Origin: Aliirhizobium smilacinae
GTDB lineage: Bacteria > Pseudomonadota > Alphaproteobacteria > Rhizobiales > Rhizobiaceae
Direction: 5' to 3'
DNA: 64,000 bases
Assembly (NCBI RefSeq): GCF_006335145.1
Contig: NZ_VDMN01000008.1
Coordinates: 143,449 to 207,448, forward strand
Positions 1 to 8,184 of this stretch are shown here, one piece after another. Every line of letters begins with the position of its first letter. Positions within the stretch are counted from its first letter, which is position 1. A program made the position numbers and the translations under genes. The notes below the pieces were generated by a model. The model saw only the letters and a program-made list of their open reading frames with translations, had not been told where the DNA came from and made no database searches.

Positions 1-574
1 CGAGATATTCGGCGGAAATCTCAGCGAGAAAAGCGAGCAGATGTTCGAGCGCCTTGCGGTCACGATAACCGAACAGGCGGGCAGGGGCTTGATCGGGCGT
101 ACCGTGGCCGGCAATCATGTAGGTCGCAACGGTCCATGGAGCCCCACAGAAGCCGAGAAGGGTAGTTTCTGGTGGCAGCTCCCGCCTCAGGCGTTTCACC
201 GCTTCCAGCACGGGTGACAGGTGCGTAAGAACACCGTCCGGCTTCAGCGAATAGATACCTGCCGGATCGATCGGATCCATCTGCGGTCCTTCGCCGGGCG
301 TGAACCGAACCTGCCTGTTCAAGGCATCCGGAATGACCAGGATATCCGAGAAGAGAATGGCCGCATCGAATGCATAACGCCTGATCGGCTGGAGGGTGAC
401 CTCAACAGCCAGATCAGGCGTATAACAGAGATCGAGGAACCCACCCGCCGCCTGGCGCGTTGCCCGGTACTCGGGAAGATAACGCCCGGCCTGTCTCATG
501 AGCCAAAGCGGAGGAGGGCTTACAGTTTTTCCCTCCAGCACCTCTACGATCTTCCTTTTCACAGACAACGGCAT
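1..574 (-). CDS. hemE: Uroporphyrinogen decarboxylase, N-terminal part (truncated by window edge)
   Basis: Catalyses decarboxylation of uroporphyrinogen III to coproporphyrinogen III in haem biosynthesis, in the cytoplasm. The reverse-strand translation from the ATG at 574-572 begins MPLSVKRKIVEVLEG and soon reaches PPLWLMRQAGRYLPEYR, the family's N-terminal signature, whose two arginines bind substrate carboxylates. A second conserved stretch, FGFCGAPWT-like (here LLGFCGAPWTVATYM), follows. About 191 of the usual ~340 codons are present; the rest lies left of position 1. In alphaproteobacteria hemE typically borders the chromosomal origin, and the noncoding DNA upstream of it here fits that. 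Confidence 0.93.
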   Translation of the reverse strand, partial: MPLSVKRKIVEVLEGKTVSPPPLWLMRQAGRYLPEYRATRQAAGGFLDLCYTPDLAVEVTLQPIRRYAFDAAILFSDILVIPDALNRQVRFTPGEGPQMDPIDPAGIYSLKPDGVLTHLSPVLEAVKRLRRELPPETTLLGFCGAPWTVATYMIAGHGTPDQAPARLFGYRDRKALEHLLAFLAEISAEYL

Positions 575-959
575 CTATCCCTATTTAAAGAATCTATTTT
601 AATCTGTTTTCTATTTCTTAGAGTCGGTGAGTATCAAGGATTAAAGTCAGACCCCAGGTTAACCAGAATTTCGCCGTCATCTGTGGATTGCGATAAAATC
701 GTTGCTCGGGATTCTGGAGTTTTGCGGATGGTCTCGATTCTTCCAAGTGATTCAATCACCTGCAGGAACCCCTATCTGTAGACAACATGTGGATAAGTTT
801 GACAGAGATGACAATTGTCCACGCAAATCACATCCTCCCGCTCCAACAATCCCAATGACCGCTAATTGTGGAAAAACAGGCGGTTTTCCCAAGCCCTGCC
901 CCTCCCTTCGGCAAGAGGGGCTGTCTGTCCCGAGTTATCAACAAACGGTAAAGAATAAC
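575..959. other. oriC: Putative chromosomal origin of replication (oriC) between hemE and ppsR
   Basis: Gene-free 385-bp region between divergent hemE and ppsR. Visible DnaA-box-like 9-mers: perfect TGTGGATAA at 788-796, TTATCAACA at 935-943, TGTGGATTG at 682-690, TGTGGAAAA at 867-875 and TTGTCCACG at 815-823. Four GANTC (CcrM methylation) sites lie at 590-594, 710-714, 736-740 and 749-753, three of them within 44 bp. An AT-rich tract at about 575-640 could be the unwinding element. The Caulobacter origin and, as I recall, the Sinorhizobium meliloti origin adjoin hemE. Open frames crossing this region have no recognisable protein content. Exact limits are not determined, and the hemE promoter must also lie here. 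Confidence 0.78.
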
Positions 960-1781
960 GTGGAGAACCGGAAAAACTTCTTCCACCTGCACCTCGTTTC
1001 TGACTCCACCGGCGAGACATTGATCTCTGCCGGCCGAGCTGCTGCTGCGCAATTCCAGAACAGTTATGCGCTTGAACACGTCTATCCGCTGATCAGGAAC
1101 AGGAAGCAGCTCGCCTCGGTGCTGGATGCGGTCGATGCTGAACCCGGCATTGTTCTCTACACAATCGTCGACCAGGATCTCGCATCGCTGATCGATCTTC
1201 GATGCAGGGAAATGGGTGTCCCCAGTGTGAATGTGCTGGAACCCGTAATAGCAGCATTCCAGACATATCTGGGTGCACCGTCGCGCCGTCGTGTTGGCGC
1301 GCAACATGCCCTGAACGATGAATATTTCGCCAGGATCGAGGCGTTGAACTTCGCGATGGACCATGATGACGGTCAGATGCCGGAGACGTATGATGAAGCC
1401 GACGTAGTCATTATCGGCATTAGCCGTACTTCCAAGACACCGACAAGCATCTATCTGGCAAACCGGGGCATCAAAACGGCCAATATCCCGATCGTTCCCG
1501 GGGCCGAGCTTCCGAACGCTCTTTATAACGCCACACGGCCATTGATTGTCGGCCTCATTGCCACCACCGACCGCATTTCTCAGGTTCGGGAAAACCGCGA
1601 ACTCGGCAGTTCCCAGGGCCTCGATCGGAATACCTATACCGATCGTGCAAGCATCAACGAGGAACTCAAATATGCTCGGGCGCTTTGCGCGCGAAACAAC
1701 TGGCCGATTATCGATGTTTCCCGTCGTTCCATCGAGGAGACCGCAGCAGCAATTCTTGCCCTTCGCCCGAGGCTCAGATAA
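960..1781 (+). CDS. ppsR: Pyruvate, phosphate dikinase regulatory protein (DUF299 kinase/phosphorylase)
   Basis: Bifunctional Ser/Thr kinase and Pi-dependent phosphorylase thought to switch pyruvate phosphate dikinase off and on. From the GTG at 960 the product is 273 aa, the usual family length, and begins VENRKNFFHLHLVSDSTGET, where HLVSDSTGET is the DUF299 N-terminal signature. A P-loop-like GISRTSKTPTS sits near residue 155. The frame stays open upstream to 702, but that part crosses the origin region and carries no family sequence, so the internal GTG is preferred. It is the first gene rightward from the putative oriC, followed closely by maf. Confidence 0.88.
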   Translation: MENRKNFFHLHLVSDSTGETLISAGRAAAAQFQNSYALEHVYPLIRNRKQLASVLDAVDAEPGIVLYTIVDQDLASLIDLRCREMGVPSVNVLEPVIAAFQTYLGAPSRRRVGAQHALNDEYFARIEALNFAMDHDDGQMPETYDEADVVIIGISRTSKTPTSIYLANRGIKTANIPIVPGAELPNALYNATRPLIVGLIATTDRISQVRENRELGSSQGLDRNTYTDRASINEELKYARALCARNNWPIIDVSRRSIEETAAAILALRPRLR

Positions 1782-1805
1782 TCCCGAGTTCGTTTTCCCT
1801 TGGAG

Positions 1806-2405
1806 ATGATACCTGAAGTGACAATCGTCCTTGCCTCCTCAAGCCCTTTTCGTCGCATGTTGCTGCAAAATGCCGGTCTGTCATTCGAGTCACGCGCAGC
1901 CGATATCGATGAAAGGCAGATAGAGGCCTCTGCAGACCATGGTGGTCCCGAAATTGTCGCCGGAGTTCTGGCCAAGGCGAAAGCGCAGGATGTATCGCGC
2001 CATTTTGCCGATGCGCTCGTTATCGGCTCCGACCAGACCATGTCTCTGGCAGATCGCGTCTATCACAAGGCGACGAACCGGGCGGAAGCTCGGGAAACCC
2101 TGATGTCGCTATCCGGCCGGACCCACCGATTGAACAGCGCGGTTGCCATCGTGCTGAACGGAAATGTGGTCTGGGAGCACATTTCCTATGCCGAGCTTAC
2201 CGCTCGCAACCTGTCGGAAGAATTCGTCGACCGATATCTCGACAGGATTGGCGACAAGGCATTTTCCAGCGTGGGTGGCTACCAGCTGGAAGGGGAGGGT
2301 ATTCATCTTTTCTCAGCCATCGATGGCGACTATTTTACCATTCTCGGCCTGCCCATGCTTCCCCTTCTGGAAGAATTGCGCCGCCTGGGAGCGATCGATG
2401 GCTGA
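1806..2405 (+). CDS. maf: Maf family nucleotide pyrophosphatase
   Basis: Maf proteins are house-cleaning pyrophosphatases acting on non-canonical or pyrimidine nucleoside triphosphates and are linked to septum-formation control. The product (199 aa) begins MIPEVTIVLASSSPFRRMLL; the ASSSPFRR motif is the Maf N-terminal signature, and later SDQT and KAFSSVGGYQLEG match family blocks. The start is uncertain: ATG 1806 directly abuts a GGAG at 1802-1805, so GTG 1818 (giving MTIVLASSS) is an alternative with better spacing. It follows ppsR by about 24 bp and its stop overlaps the aroE start, suggesting translational coupling. Confidence 0.88.
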   Translation: MIPEVTIVLASSSPFRRMLLQNAGLSFESRAADIDERQIEASADHGGPEIVAGVLAKAKAQDVSRHFADALVIGSDQTMSLADRVYHKATNRAEARETLMSLSGRTHRLNSAVAIVLNGNVVWEHISYAELTARNLSEEFVDRYLDRIGDKAFSSVGGYQLEGEGIHLFSAIDGDYFTILGLPMLPLLEELRRLGAIDG

Positions 2406-3258
2406 TCCACGCGAAAACGCATCACCCGCCGCGTTCGTGACCGGCTGGCCGATAAAACATTCCCGGTCCCCGATTATTCATCGTCACTGGTTGAAGCGAT
2501 ATGGACTGTCGGGAAGTTATGATGCCGTCGCGGTTTCCGAACCCGACTTCGCGGTTTTCATCGAAACACTGAAGAACGGCACTAACGGTTTTCGCGGCGG
2601 CAACGTCACGATCCCGCACAAGGAAGCCGCTTTTCGGCACAGTGACCGGCCCGATGAGCTGGCAAAGGAACTTGGCGCCGCCAATACACTCTGGCTGAAT
2701 GAAGGCCAGGTCCATGCGACAAACACCGACGGATACGGATTTACCGCCAATCTCGACGATTGCCACCCCGGCTGGGACAAGGTTGATCGCGCCGTTATTC
2801 TGGGTGCCGGCGGCGCAAGCCGCGCGGTAATCCAATCTGTTCGAGATCGCGGGATCGGCGAAATCCACGTCGTCAACAGGACCGCCTCGCGTGCCAGGGA
2901 ACTCGCGGACCGCTTCGGCTCGAAAATCCATGCCCATGGATTGCCTGCTTTGGCCGAGGTGATGGTTGGTGCGGGATTGTTCGTCAACACGACATCGCTC
3001 GGGATGGATGGAGAGGAATCCACCCCCATCGATTTTTCGAGCCTGCAAGCCGGTGCCCTGGTTACGGATATTGTTTATGTTCCGCTCGAAACACCAATCC
3101 TGAAACAGGCAAGGGAACAGGGTTTCCCGACGGCCGATGGGTTGGGGATGCTTCTGCATCAGGCCGCGCCCGGGTTTGAAAAATGGTTCGGCCGCCGTCC
3201 AATCGTCGACGAAGCCCTGCGTCAACTCATTCTTCAGGATATTCAGGCGAAGCGATGA
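2398..3258 (+). CDS. aroE: Shikimate dehydrogenase
   Basis: Reduces 3-dehydroshikimate to shikimate with NADPH in aromatic amino acid synthesis. The 286-aa product shows the substrate-binding GWPIKHSRSPIIHRHW near residue 17, GGNVTIPHKEAAF with the catalytic Lys, and the Rossmann loop LGAGGASRAV. The ATG at 2398 overlaps the maf stop by 8 bp; the frame extends further upstream, but only through maf in another frame. Its own stop overlaps the coaE start. A co-translated maf-aroE-coaE-dnaQ series is typical of rhizobia. Confidence 0.95.
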   Translation: MADPRENASPAAFVTGWPIKHSRSPIIHRHWLKRYGLSGSYDAVAVSEPDFAVFIETLKNGTNGFRGGNVTIPHKEAAFRHSDRPDELAKELGAANTLWLNEGQVHATNTDGYGFTANLDDCHPGWDKVDRAVILGAGGASRAVIQSVRDRGIGEIHVVNRTASRARELADRFGSKIHAHGLPALAEVMVGAGLFVNTTSLGMDGEESTPIDFSSLQAGALVTDIVYVPLETPILKQAREQGFPTADGLGMLLHQAAPGFEKWFGRRPIVDEALRQLILQDIQAKR

Positions 3259-3860
3259 TTGTGATCGGATTGACCGGATCGATCGGCATGGGCAAGACGA
3301 CCACGGCCGGCATGTTCAAGGACGAAGGTATTCCGGTCAACGACTCCGACGCCGTCGTGCACGACCTCTATAAAACAGACGCTGTTGATCCCGTCGGCAA
3401 GGCTTTTCCGGGCTCGATCCGGGACGGTGCCGTCAACAGGGCCGAACTGGCGCGACAGCTTACGCAGGATCCGGGTGGTTTCAGCCGGCTGGAAAAAATC
3501 GTGCATCCCTTGGTCAGAGAGAGGGAAAGACAGTTTCTTGAAACTCATCGATTGGCAGGAGAAGACCTCGTTCTTCTGGATATCCCGCTGCTTTTCGAAA
3601 CAGGCGCAGAAAAACGCGTCGATGTCATTGTGGTCGCAACCTGTGATCCACAGATACAACGGCAGCGCGTTCTTGCCAGACCGGGCATGACAGAGGAGAA
3701 GTTCAAGCTGATCCTCGATCGCCAGGTGCCTGATTCACAGAAACGGCAACGCGCGAATTTTGTCGTCGATACAGGCGGCGGCCTGGAGCAGGCAAGAAAG
3801 CGGGTGAAACAGATCATCACCCTTCTGCGGTCAGGTATACGGAGCGAAAGACATGCGTGA
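3255..3860 (+). CDS. coaE: Dephospho-CoA kinase
   Basis: Phosphorylates the 3'-hydroxyl of dephospho-CoA, the last step of coenzyme A synthesis. The 201-aa product begins MIVIGLTGSIGMGKTTT, whose GSIGMGKT is the P-loop; VNDSDAVVHDLY and LVLLDIPLLFETG are further CoaE motifs. The ATG overlaps the aroE stop in the ATGA arrangement, and the 3' end overlaps dnaQ by 8 bp. Confidence 0.95.
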   Translation: MIVIGLTGSIGMGKTTTAGMFKDEGIPVNDSDAVVHDLYKTDAVDPVGKAFPGSIRDGAVNRAELARQLTQDPGGFSRLEKIVHPLVRERERQFLETHRLAGEDLVLLDIPLLFETGAEKRVDVIVVATCDPQIQRQRVLARPGMTEEKFKLILDRQVPDSQKRQRANFVVDTGGGLEQARKRVKQIITLLRSGIRSERHA

Positions 3861-4557
3861 CATCATTTTCGATACGGAAACGACCGGGCTTGAATCGAAG
3901 CAGGACCGCATCATCGAAATCGGCGGCGTCGAGCTGATCAACAATTTCCCGAGCGGAAGAACGCTTCACCTGTTCATCAATCCGGGCGATCGCAAGGTTC
4001 ATCCGGATGCTTTGGCCGTCCATGGCATCACAGACGATTTCCTGAAGGATAAACCGGGCTTTGCCGACGTCGTTCAGGAAATCATCGAATTTTTCGATGG
4101 CGCAAGGTGGATCGCCCATAACGCCACCTTCGATATGGGCTTCATCAACGCGGAGTTCGATCGCATAGGCCTGCCGCCGGTGCCGTCCGATCAGGTCGTC
4201 GATACGCTGGCTATGGCGCGTCGCAAGCATCCGATGGGTCCCAACTCGCTCGACGCTCTCTGCCGTCGTTACGGGATAGATAACGCGCATCGCACCAAGC
4301 ACGGCGCTCTACTCGACTCCGAATTGCTGGCTGAAGTCTATATCGAGATGAACGGGGGTCGGCAGGCTGCTCTCGGATTGGGTAGTTCGGAACAGGCAAC
4401 CCAGGTTACTGAGGCCGATGATACGATCATCGTCGTAAATCATGAACGCCCGAGAGCGTTGCAGACTCGCTTGACGACGCAGGATATCGAAGCCCACGCT
4501 TCAATGATCGGATCGATGAAAGCCAAGGCGATCTGGCAGAAATTCCGTCAGGGATGA
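3853..4557 (+). CDS. dnaQ: DNA polymerase III epsilon subunit (3'-5' proofreading exonuclease)
   Basis: Proofreading subunit of the replicative polymerase core. The 234-aa product opens with MRDIIFDTETTGLES; DTET is the ExoI motif with two metal-binding acids. ExoII-type HNATFDMGFINAEF follows near residue 98, and an ExoIII region near residue 150 includes RTKHGALLDSELLAEVY with the HxxxxD pair. The C-terminal third is variable and would contact the alpha subunit. It is the last gene of the overlapping ppsR-to-dnaQ block and ends just before a hairpin terminator. Confidence 0.95.
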   Translation: MRDIIFDTETTGLESKQDRIIEIGGVELINNFPSGRTLHLFINPGDRKVHPDALAVHGITDDFLKDKPGFADVVQEIIEFFDGARWIAHNATFDMGFINAEFDRIGLPPVPSDQVVDTLAMARRKHPMGPNSLDALCRRYGIDNAHRTKHGALLDSELLAEVYIEMNGGRQAALGLGSSEQATQVTEADDTIIVVNHERPRALQTRLTTQDIEAHASMIGSMKAKAIWQKFRQG

Positions 4558-4564
4558 GGATAAA

Positions 4565-4593
4565 AAATAAGCCCGGATTTTCCGGGCTTATTT
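4565..4593. terminator. Bidirectional intrinsic terminator between dnaQ and secB
   Basis: Near-perfect inverted repeat with arms AAATAAGCCCGG and CCGGGCTTATTT around a short loop, flanked by A and T runs so that it can act on both strands. It lies between the convergent dnaQ and secB genes. Confidence 0.85.
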
Positions 4594-4604
4594 GGTATTG
4601 CTTA

Positions 4605-5081
4605 TCAGCTGTTAAGTGGCTGAACCTTGGCGCGGGCCTGTTCTTCGGCCATGCGCTGCGAAAACATCTGGGCAAAATCGATCGGATCGATCATCAGCGG
4701 CGGGAAACCGCCGTTGCGGGTGACGTCTGCGATGATCTGACGCGCGAACGGGAACAGCAGGCGCGGGCATTCGATGAACAGAACCGGCAGCATGTGTTCC
4801 TGCGGGAAACCGGTAATGCGGAAAACGCCGCCATAAACAAGCTCGGCAGCAAACACGACCTTGTCTCCATCCTTGGCTTCGGCGTTCAGCGAAAGAACGA
4901 CATCGAAATCGTTATCCGACAACGGGTTGGCGTTGACGTTCACACCGATATTGATGTTCGGCGCATTGTCACGTGCCTGAAGTGAACGGGGTGCACCCGG
5001 ATTTTCGAAGGAAAGGTCTTTGGTGTATTGGGCGAGAATGTTGAGAGAAGGGCTCGCCGACTGCGTGTTTTCGTCTGCCAT
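4605..5081 (-). CDS. secB: Protein-export chaperone SecB
   Basis: Tetrameric cytosolic chaperone that holds preproteins unfolded and passes them to SecA. The 158-aa product begins MADENTQSASPSLNILAQYT and contains the SecB block YTKDLSFENPGAP; ECPRLLFPFARQIIADVTRNGGFPP is the conserved C-terminal core (quoted here only as the span at about residues 108-132), followed by LMIDPIDFAQMF. Length and composition are typical of rhizobial SecB. It is converged upon by dnaQ. Confidence 0.95.
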   Translation of the reverse strand: MADENTQSASPSLNILAQYTKDLSFENPGAPRSLQARDNAPNINIGVNVNANPLSDNDFDVVLSLNAEAKDGDKVVFAAELVYGGVFRITGFPQEHMLPVLFIECPRLLFPFARQIIADVTRNGGFPPLMIDPIDFAQMFSQRMAEEQARAKVQPLNS

Positions 5082-5163
5082 GGGATATCCTCAGGACTGA
5101 TGTGTTGAGGCCGCATAACATCTAGGCTTTTCGCTTACAACCCGTTCCACCCCTGCCGGATGG

Positions 5164-5685
5164 TCACGGATCGCGATCGATGCCCTTTGACCACGGCGAA
5201 GAGGTATTCGGACCGGAGTTTCGATGAAACTCCTCTTCGTCGAGATCGACGACCTTACTTGGAGCATTCGGGCTTTCGCGCGGCGGATCTGTGGGACGGG
5301 TATATCCACTTCTGCCGCGGGATCCGACCACGACAACGCGGCGGCCGATCAGCGACCATAGGAACATTCTGACAAAAGGAATGAAAAGGGCGATGCCGAC
5401 TATATCGGTGATGAAACCGGGCAGCAGCAGCAGGATGCCCGCAACGACGATCATCGCTCCGTCCACAACTGAACCCGCAGGAATTTGCCCCTGTTTGCTT
5501 TCCTGAGAAAGTTTTTTGAGCAGATGCAGACCCTGTTGTCTCATCAGAAAGGCACCGAGCAATCCGGTCCCTATGACGAGGGCAAGTGTCGACCATAGGC
5601 CGAGTGCGCGTCCGACGACGACGAAACCGGCAATTTCGGCCAAAGGCCAGGCAAGCAGTAGGCTAAAAGCAAAAAAAGGGCGCAT
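5164..5685 (-). CDS. fxsA: FxsA family cytoplasmic membrane protein
   Basis: FxsA proteins are small inner-membrane proteins; E. coli FxsA was linked to phage T7 exclusion, but the general role is unclear. The product (173 aa from the ATG at 5685) begins MRPFFAFSLLLAWPLAEIAG and has further hydrophobic segments around residues 30-50 and 75-115, including the family-type ILLLLPGFITDIVG. The C-terminal ~55 residues are polar. The frame extends upstream to 5778, but that part lacks membrane character and does not match the FxsA N terminus. It diverges from the Tim44-like gene. Confidence 0.82.
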   Translation of the reverse strand: MRPFFAFSLLLAWPLAEIAGFVVVGRALGLWSTLALVIGTGLLGAFLMRQQGLHLLKKLSQESKQGQIPAGSVVDGAMIVVAGILLLLPGFITDIVGIALFIPFVRMFLWSLIGRRVVVVGSRGRSGYTRPTDPPRESPNAPSKVVDLDEEEFHRNSGPNTSSPWSKGIDRDP

Positions 5686-5804
5686 GATCCAATGAACGTT
5701 GAACAGGTGGTTTCGTGGGCTCACACCTTCGCTATTTGAAGATGGCTTAATGCAGACTATATGATGATGTGAACTCAACTTTTAAACAGTAATCGCGGGT
5801 TATT

Positions 5805-6503
5805 ATGGGCTCCAACGACTTCATTACACTCTTTTTCCTTGTTGCGGCCGTCCTGATTTTCCTGCAACTGCGCAGCGTACTCGGGCGTCGGACAGGAAAT
5901 GAGAAGCCGCCGGAAACTTACGCCCCGCGGGAAGCGCTGAAAAATCCCGGTGCGACGGATGATGGCAAGGTTGTGACCTTGCCGCGCCGTGAGGCCGGCG
6001 AGGAAGATCAGCGCTTCGCGGAAGCGGATGCGCTTTCGAAGCCAGGCAGCGAATTGAACGAATCACTCAAGTCCCTGATCAAGGCGGATTCGTCGTTCCA
6101 GCCAAAGGAATTTCTCAACGGTGCCAAGATGGCCTACGAGATGATCGTCATGGCATTCGCCGATGGGGATAGAAAAACGCTGAAAGGCCTTCTTTCCAAG
6201 GAAGTCTTCGACGGTTTCGATGCCGCCATTCGCGAGCGTGAGGCACGTGGTGAGGTAGTGAAGTCCACTTTCGTCGGCATAGACAAGTCAGCCTTCACCC
6301 ACGCGGCTCTCAAGCAATCCGAAGCCCAGGTGACTGTTCGCATCGTCAGCCAGCTGATTTCCGCCACCTTCGACAAGGACGGAAAGCTGATCGACGGCGA
6401 TCAGGAAACGGTTGCCGAGGTCACCGATATCTGGACCTTTGCCAGGGACGTCCGCTCGAAGGATCCAAACTGGAAACTGATCGCGACCGAATCCGAACAA
6501 TGA
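5805..6503 (+). CDS. Tim44-like domain membrane protein
   Basis: The 232-aa product has one N-terminal membrane segment (about residues 6-23, FITLFFLVAAVLIFLQL), a charged linker rich in Pro, Glu and Lys, and a C-terminal Tim44-like/TimA fold (about residues 85-230) of the NTF2-like type. Bacterial Tim44-domain proteins are inner-membrane proteins of poorly defined role, related to the mitochondrial import motor adaptor. Its stop overlaps the mltA start (ATGA), indicating co-expression with an envelope enzyme. No catalytic residues are evident. Confidence 0.82.
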   Translation: MGSNDFITLFFLVAAVLIFLQLRSVLGRRTGNEKPPETYAPREALKNPGATDDGKVVTLPRREAGEEDQRFAEADALSKPGSELNESLKSLIKADSSFQPKEFLNGAKMAYEMIVMAFADGDRKTLKGLLSKEVFDGFDAAIREREARGEVVKSTFVGIDKSAFTHAALKQSEAQVTVRIVSQLISATFDKDGKLIDGDQETVAEVTDIWTFARDVRSKDPNWKLIATESEQ

Positions 6504-7624
6504 GCCTGACTTCGCCAGGATACCGCCTGTCTCCCGTATCCTTCAGCGACCTTCCCGGTTGGGAAAAGGACGATCCTCGCGCCCTGCTTGAGGGCATGGC
6601 GCGATGTCTATCCCATATACGCGGTGTCAAGCCTTATCGCACAGGCTCCCTCGGCCTTTCGGCCGACGATCTGCTGCCGCTGCTGAACGCAGCTGCTGAC
6701 ACATCGGCAGATATGAGCGCTGCCGAAGCGCGGTTTCTTTTCGAACAGAATTGCATTCCTTTTCACATCGAGCGCGCTGATGCACAGCCGGGGCTGGTAA
6801 CCGCTTTCTACGAGCCGGAAGTCGATGTCTCGGCAGAACCAGACAGCGCTTTCGCCTATCCGTTTTACTTCCGCCCGGATGACCTCATCGATCTCGACGA
6901 AAAAAACCGTCCTGCACATGTGGACTCCGGCTACATGTTCGGCCGGATGACTGCGTCCGGAGTGACGGAATACCCCGATCGAAAGGCCATTGACCAGGGC
7001 CTGCTCGACGGCCGCGCCCTCGAAATCGCCTGGGCCCGGTCGAAGGTCGATGTCTTTTTCGCGCATATCCAGGGAGCGGCAAGGCTTCGTTATCCGGATC
7101 GCAGCATCCGCAGGATCACTTACGCCGCAAAAGCCGGACATCCTTTTTCACCGATCGGCAAGCTGCTGATCGATCTCGGCGAGATCGACCGCGAGCGCAT
7201 TTCCATGCAAAGCATCAGGAAATGGCTGGCAGAGAATCCGGCTAAGGTTGATGAGATACTCTGGCATAACCGCTCCTACATCTTCTTTCGGGATGCAGAT
7301 GTTTCAGACGATGCGCTCGGTCCGGTTGCCGCGGCCAAGGTGCCGCTGATTGCCGGACGCTCGCTTGCCGTTGATCGCCTGATCCATACCTTCGGTTATC
7401 CATTTTTCGTCTCTGCGCCGAGTTTGCACCATCTGGATGATGGCCAACCATTCGCCCGACTGATGCTGGCGCTCGACACCGGATCGGCTATTGTCGGTCC
7501 AAGCCGCGGCGATATTTTTACCGGTTCGGGATATGAAGCCGGTGAAAACGCCGGAACGGTCAGGAACGAAGCTGATTTCTACATCCTGGTCCCCAAGGCG
7601 GCTGCAGGCAGGTTTGGAGCATGA
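6500..7624 (+). CDS. mltA: Membrane-bound lytic murein transglycosylase A family protein
   Basis: MltA enzymes cleave peptidoglycan glycan strands to 1,6-anhydromuramyl products. The 374-aa product carries the MltA domain (FYEPEVDVSAEP near residue 98, then EIAWARSKVDVFFAHIQGA) and a C-terminal 3D domain whose ALDTGSAIVGPSRGDIFTG holds the expected catalytic Asp. No hydrophobic signal peptide or lipobox is visible: the N terminus is MSLTSPGYRLSPVSFSDLPG. ATG 6500 overlaps the upstream Tim44-like stop, so little room exists for a longer start. Export is therefore unclear. It overlaps smr downstream. Confidence 0.88.
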   Translation: MSLTSPGYRLSPVSFSDLPGWEKDDPRALLEGMARCLSHIRGVKPYRTGSLGLSADDLLPLLNAAADTSADMSAAEARFLFEQNCIPFHIERADAQPGLVTAFYEPEVDVSAEPDSAFAYPFYFRPDDLIDLDEKNRPAHVDSGYMFGRMTASGVTEYPDRKAIDQGLLDGRALEIAWARSKVDVFFAHIQGAARLRYPDRSIRRITYAAKAGHPFSPIGKLLIDLGEIDRERISMQSIRKWLAENPAKVDEILWHNRSYIFFRDADVSDDALGPVAAAKVPLIAGRSLAVDRLIHTFGYPFFVSAPSLHHLDDGQPFARLMLALDTGSAIVGPSRGDIFTGSGYEAGENAGTVRNEADFYILVPKAAAGRFGA

Positions 7625-8184
7625 GCGGCGGGCGTAAACTCAATCCCGAAGAACGTATCCTCTGGGGCAAGGTGGCAAAGTCCACTCGCGCCTTTCCGGA
7701 GCGCCGCAGCGATCTCATTGCCTTCGAGGCCGAGGTGGTCGCCCGTGCCGCAGAGGCGGAGAAATCGGCGCCCTCGCTGCCGAGGGAGGTTCCCGAAAAG
7801 CAGGCGGAGCAGGGCCGAACAGCAAAAAAGCCGGCCGGTTATCACCACCCTCTGGAAAAACCGACAAAAAAGAAACTTGCAAAGGGCCGCCTGGCGATCG
7901 AGGCGCGTCTCGATCTTCACGGGCTGTTTCAGGGCGAGGCCCACGATCTCCTCCTCGATTTCATTTACCGGGCACATGAACGAGGCTTGCGCCATGTTCT
8001 GGTCATTACCGGCAAGGGTAGCTCGATGGGCAGTGAGGGTGCCTTGCGGCGCGCAGTACCACTCTGGTTCTCGAAGGCCGAGTTTCGTTTCCTCATATCG
8101 TCTTACGAATGGGCGGCACAGCACCACGGGGGCGATGGCGCGCTCTACGTGCGTTTGGCGCGTACCGGAAGGGTGGAGCCGTGA
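7621..8184 (+). CDS. Smr domain protein
   Basis: Smr domains, found in MutS2 C termini and stand-alone proteins, are associated with nucleic-acid nicking activity. The 187-aa product has a basic, low-complexity N-terminal half and a C-terminal Smr domain (about residues 95-185) with RLDLHGLFQGEAHDLLLDF and the HVLVITGKGSSMGSEGALRR loop; LDLHG and TGKG are the diagnostic motifs. It overlaps mltA upstream (ATGA) and the XRE gene downstream (GTGA), so the three genes look translationally coupled. Confidence 0.9.
   Translation: MSGGRKLNPEERILWGKVAKSTRAFPERRSDLIAFEAEVVARAAEAEKSAPSLPREVPEKQAEQGRTAKKPAGYHHPLEKPTKKKLAKGRLAIEARLDLHGLFQGEAHDLLLDFIYRAHERGLRHVLVITGKGSSMGSEGALRRAVPLWFSKAEFRFLISSYEWAAQHHGGDGALYVRLARTGRVEP

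Noticed and set aside
221..781. Forward open frame crossing hemE 5' end and the intergenic region
   Set aside because: It runs opposite to hemE through its coding sequence and has no recognisable domain; the intergenic part carries origin features.
702..959. N-terminal extension of PpsR
   Set aside because: The extra ~86 codons lie over DnaA boxes and lack the DUF299 signature, which starts right after GTG 960.
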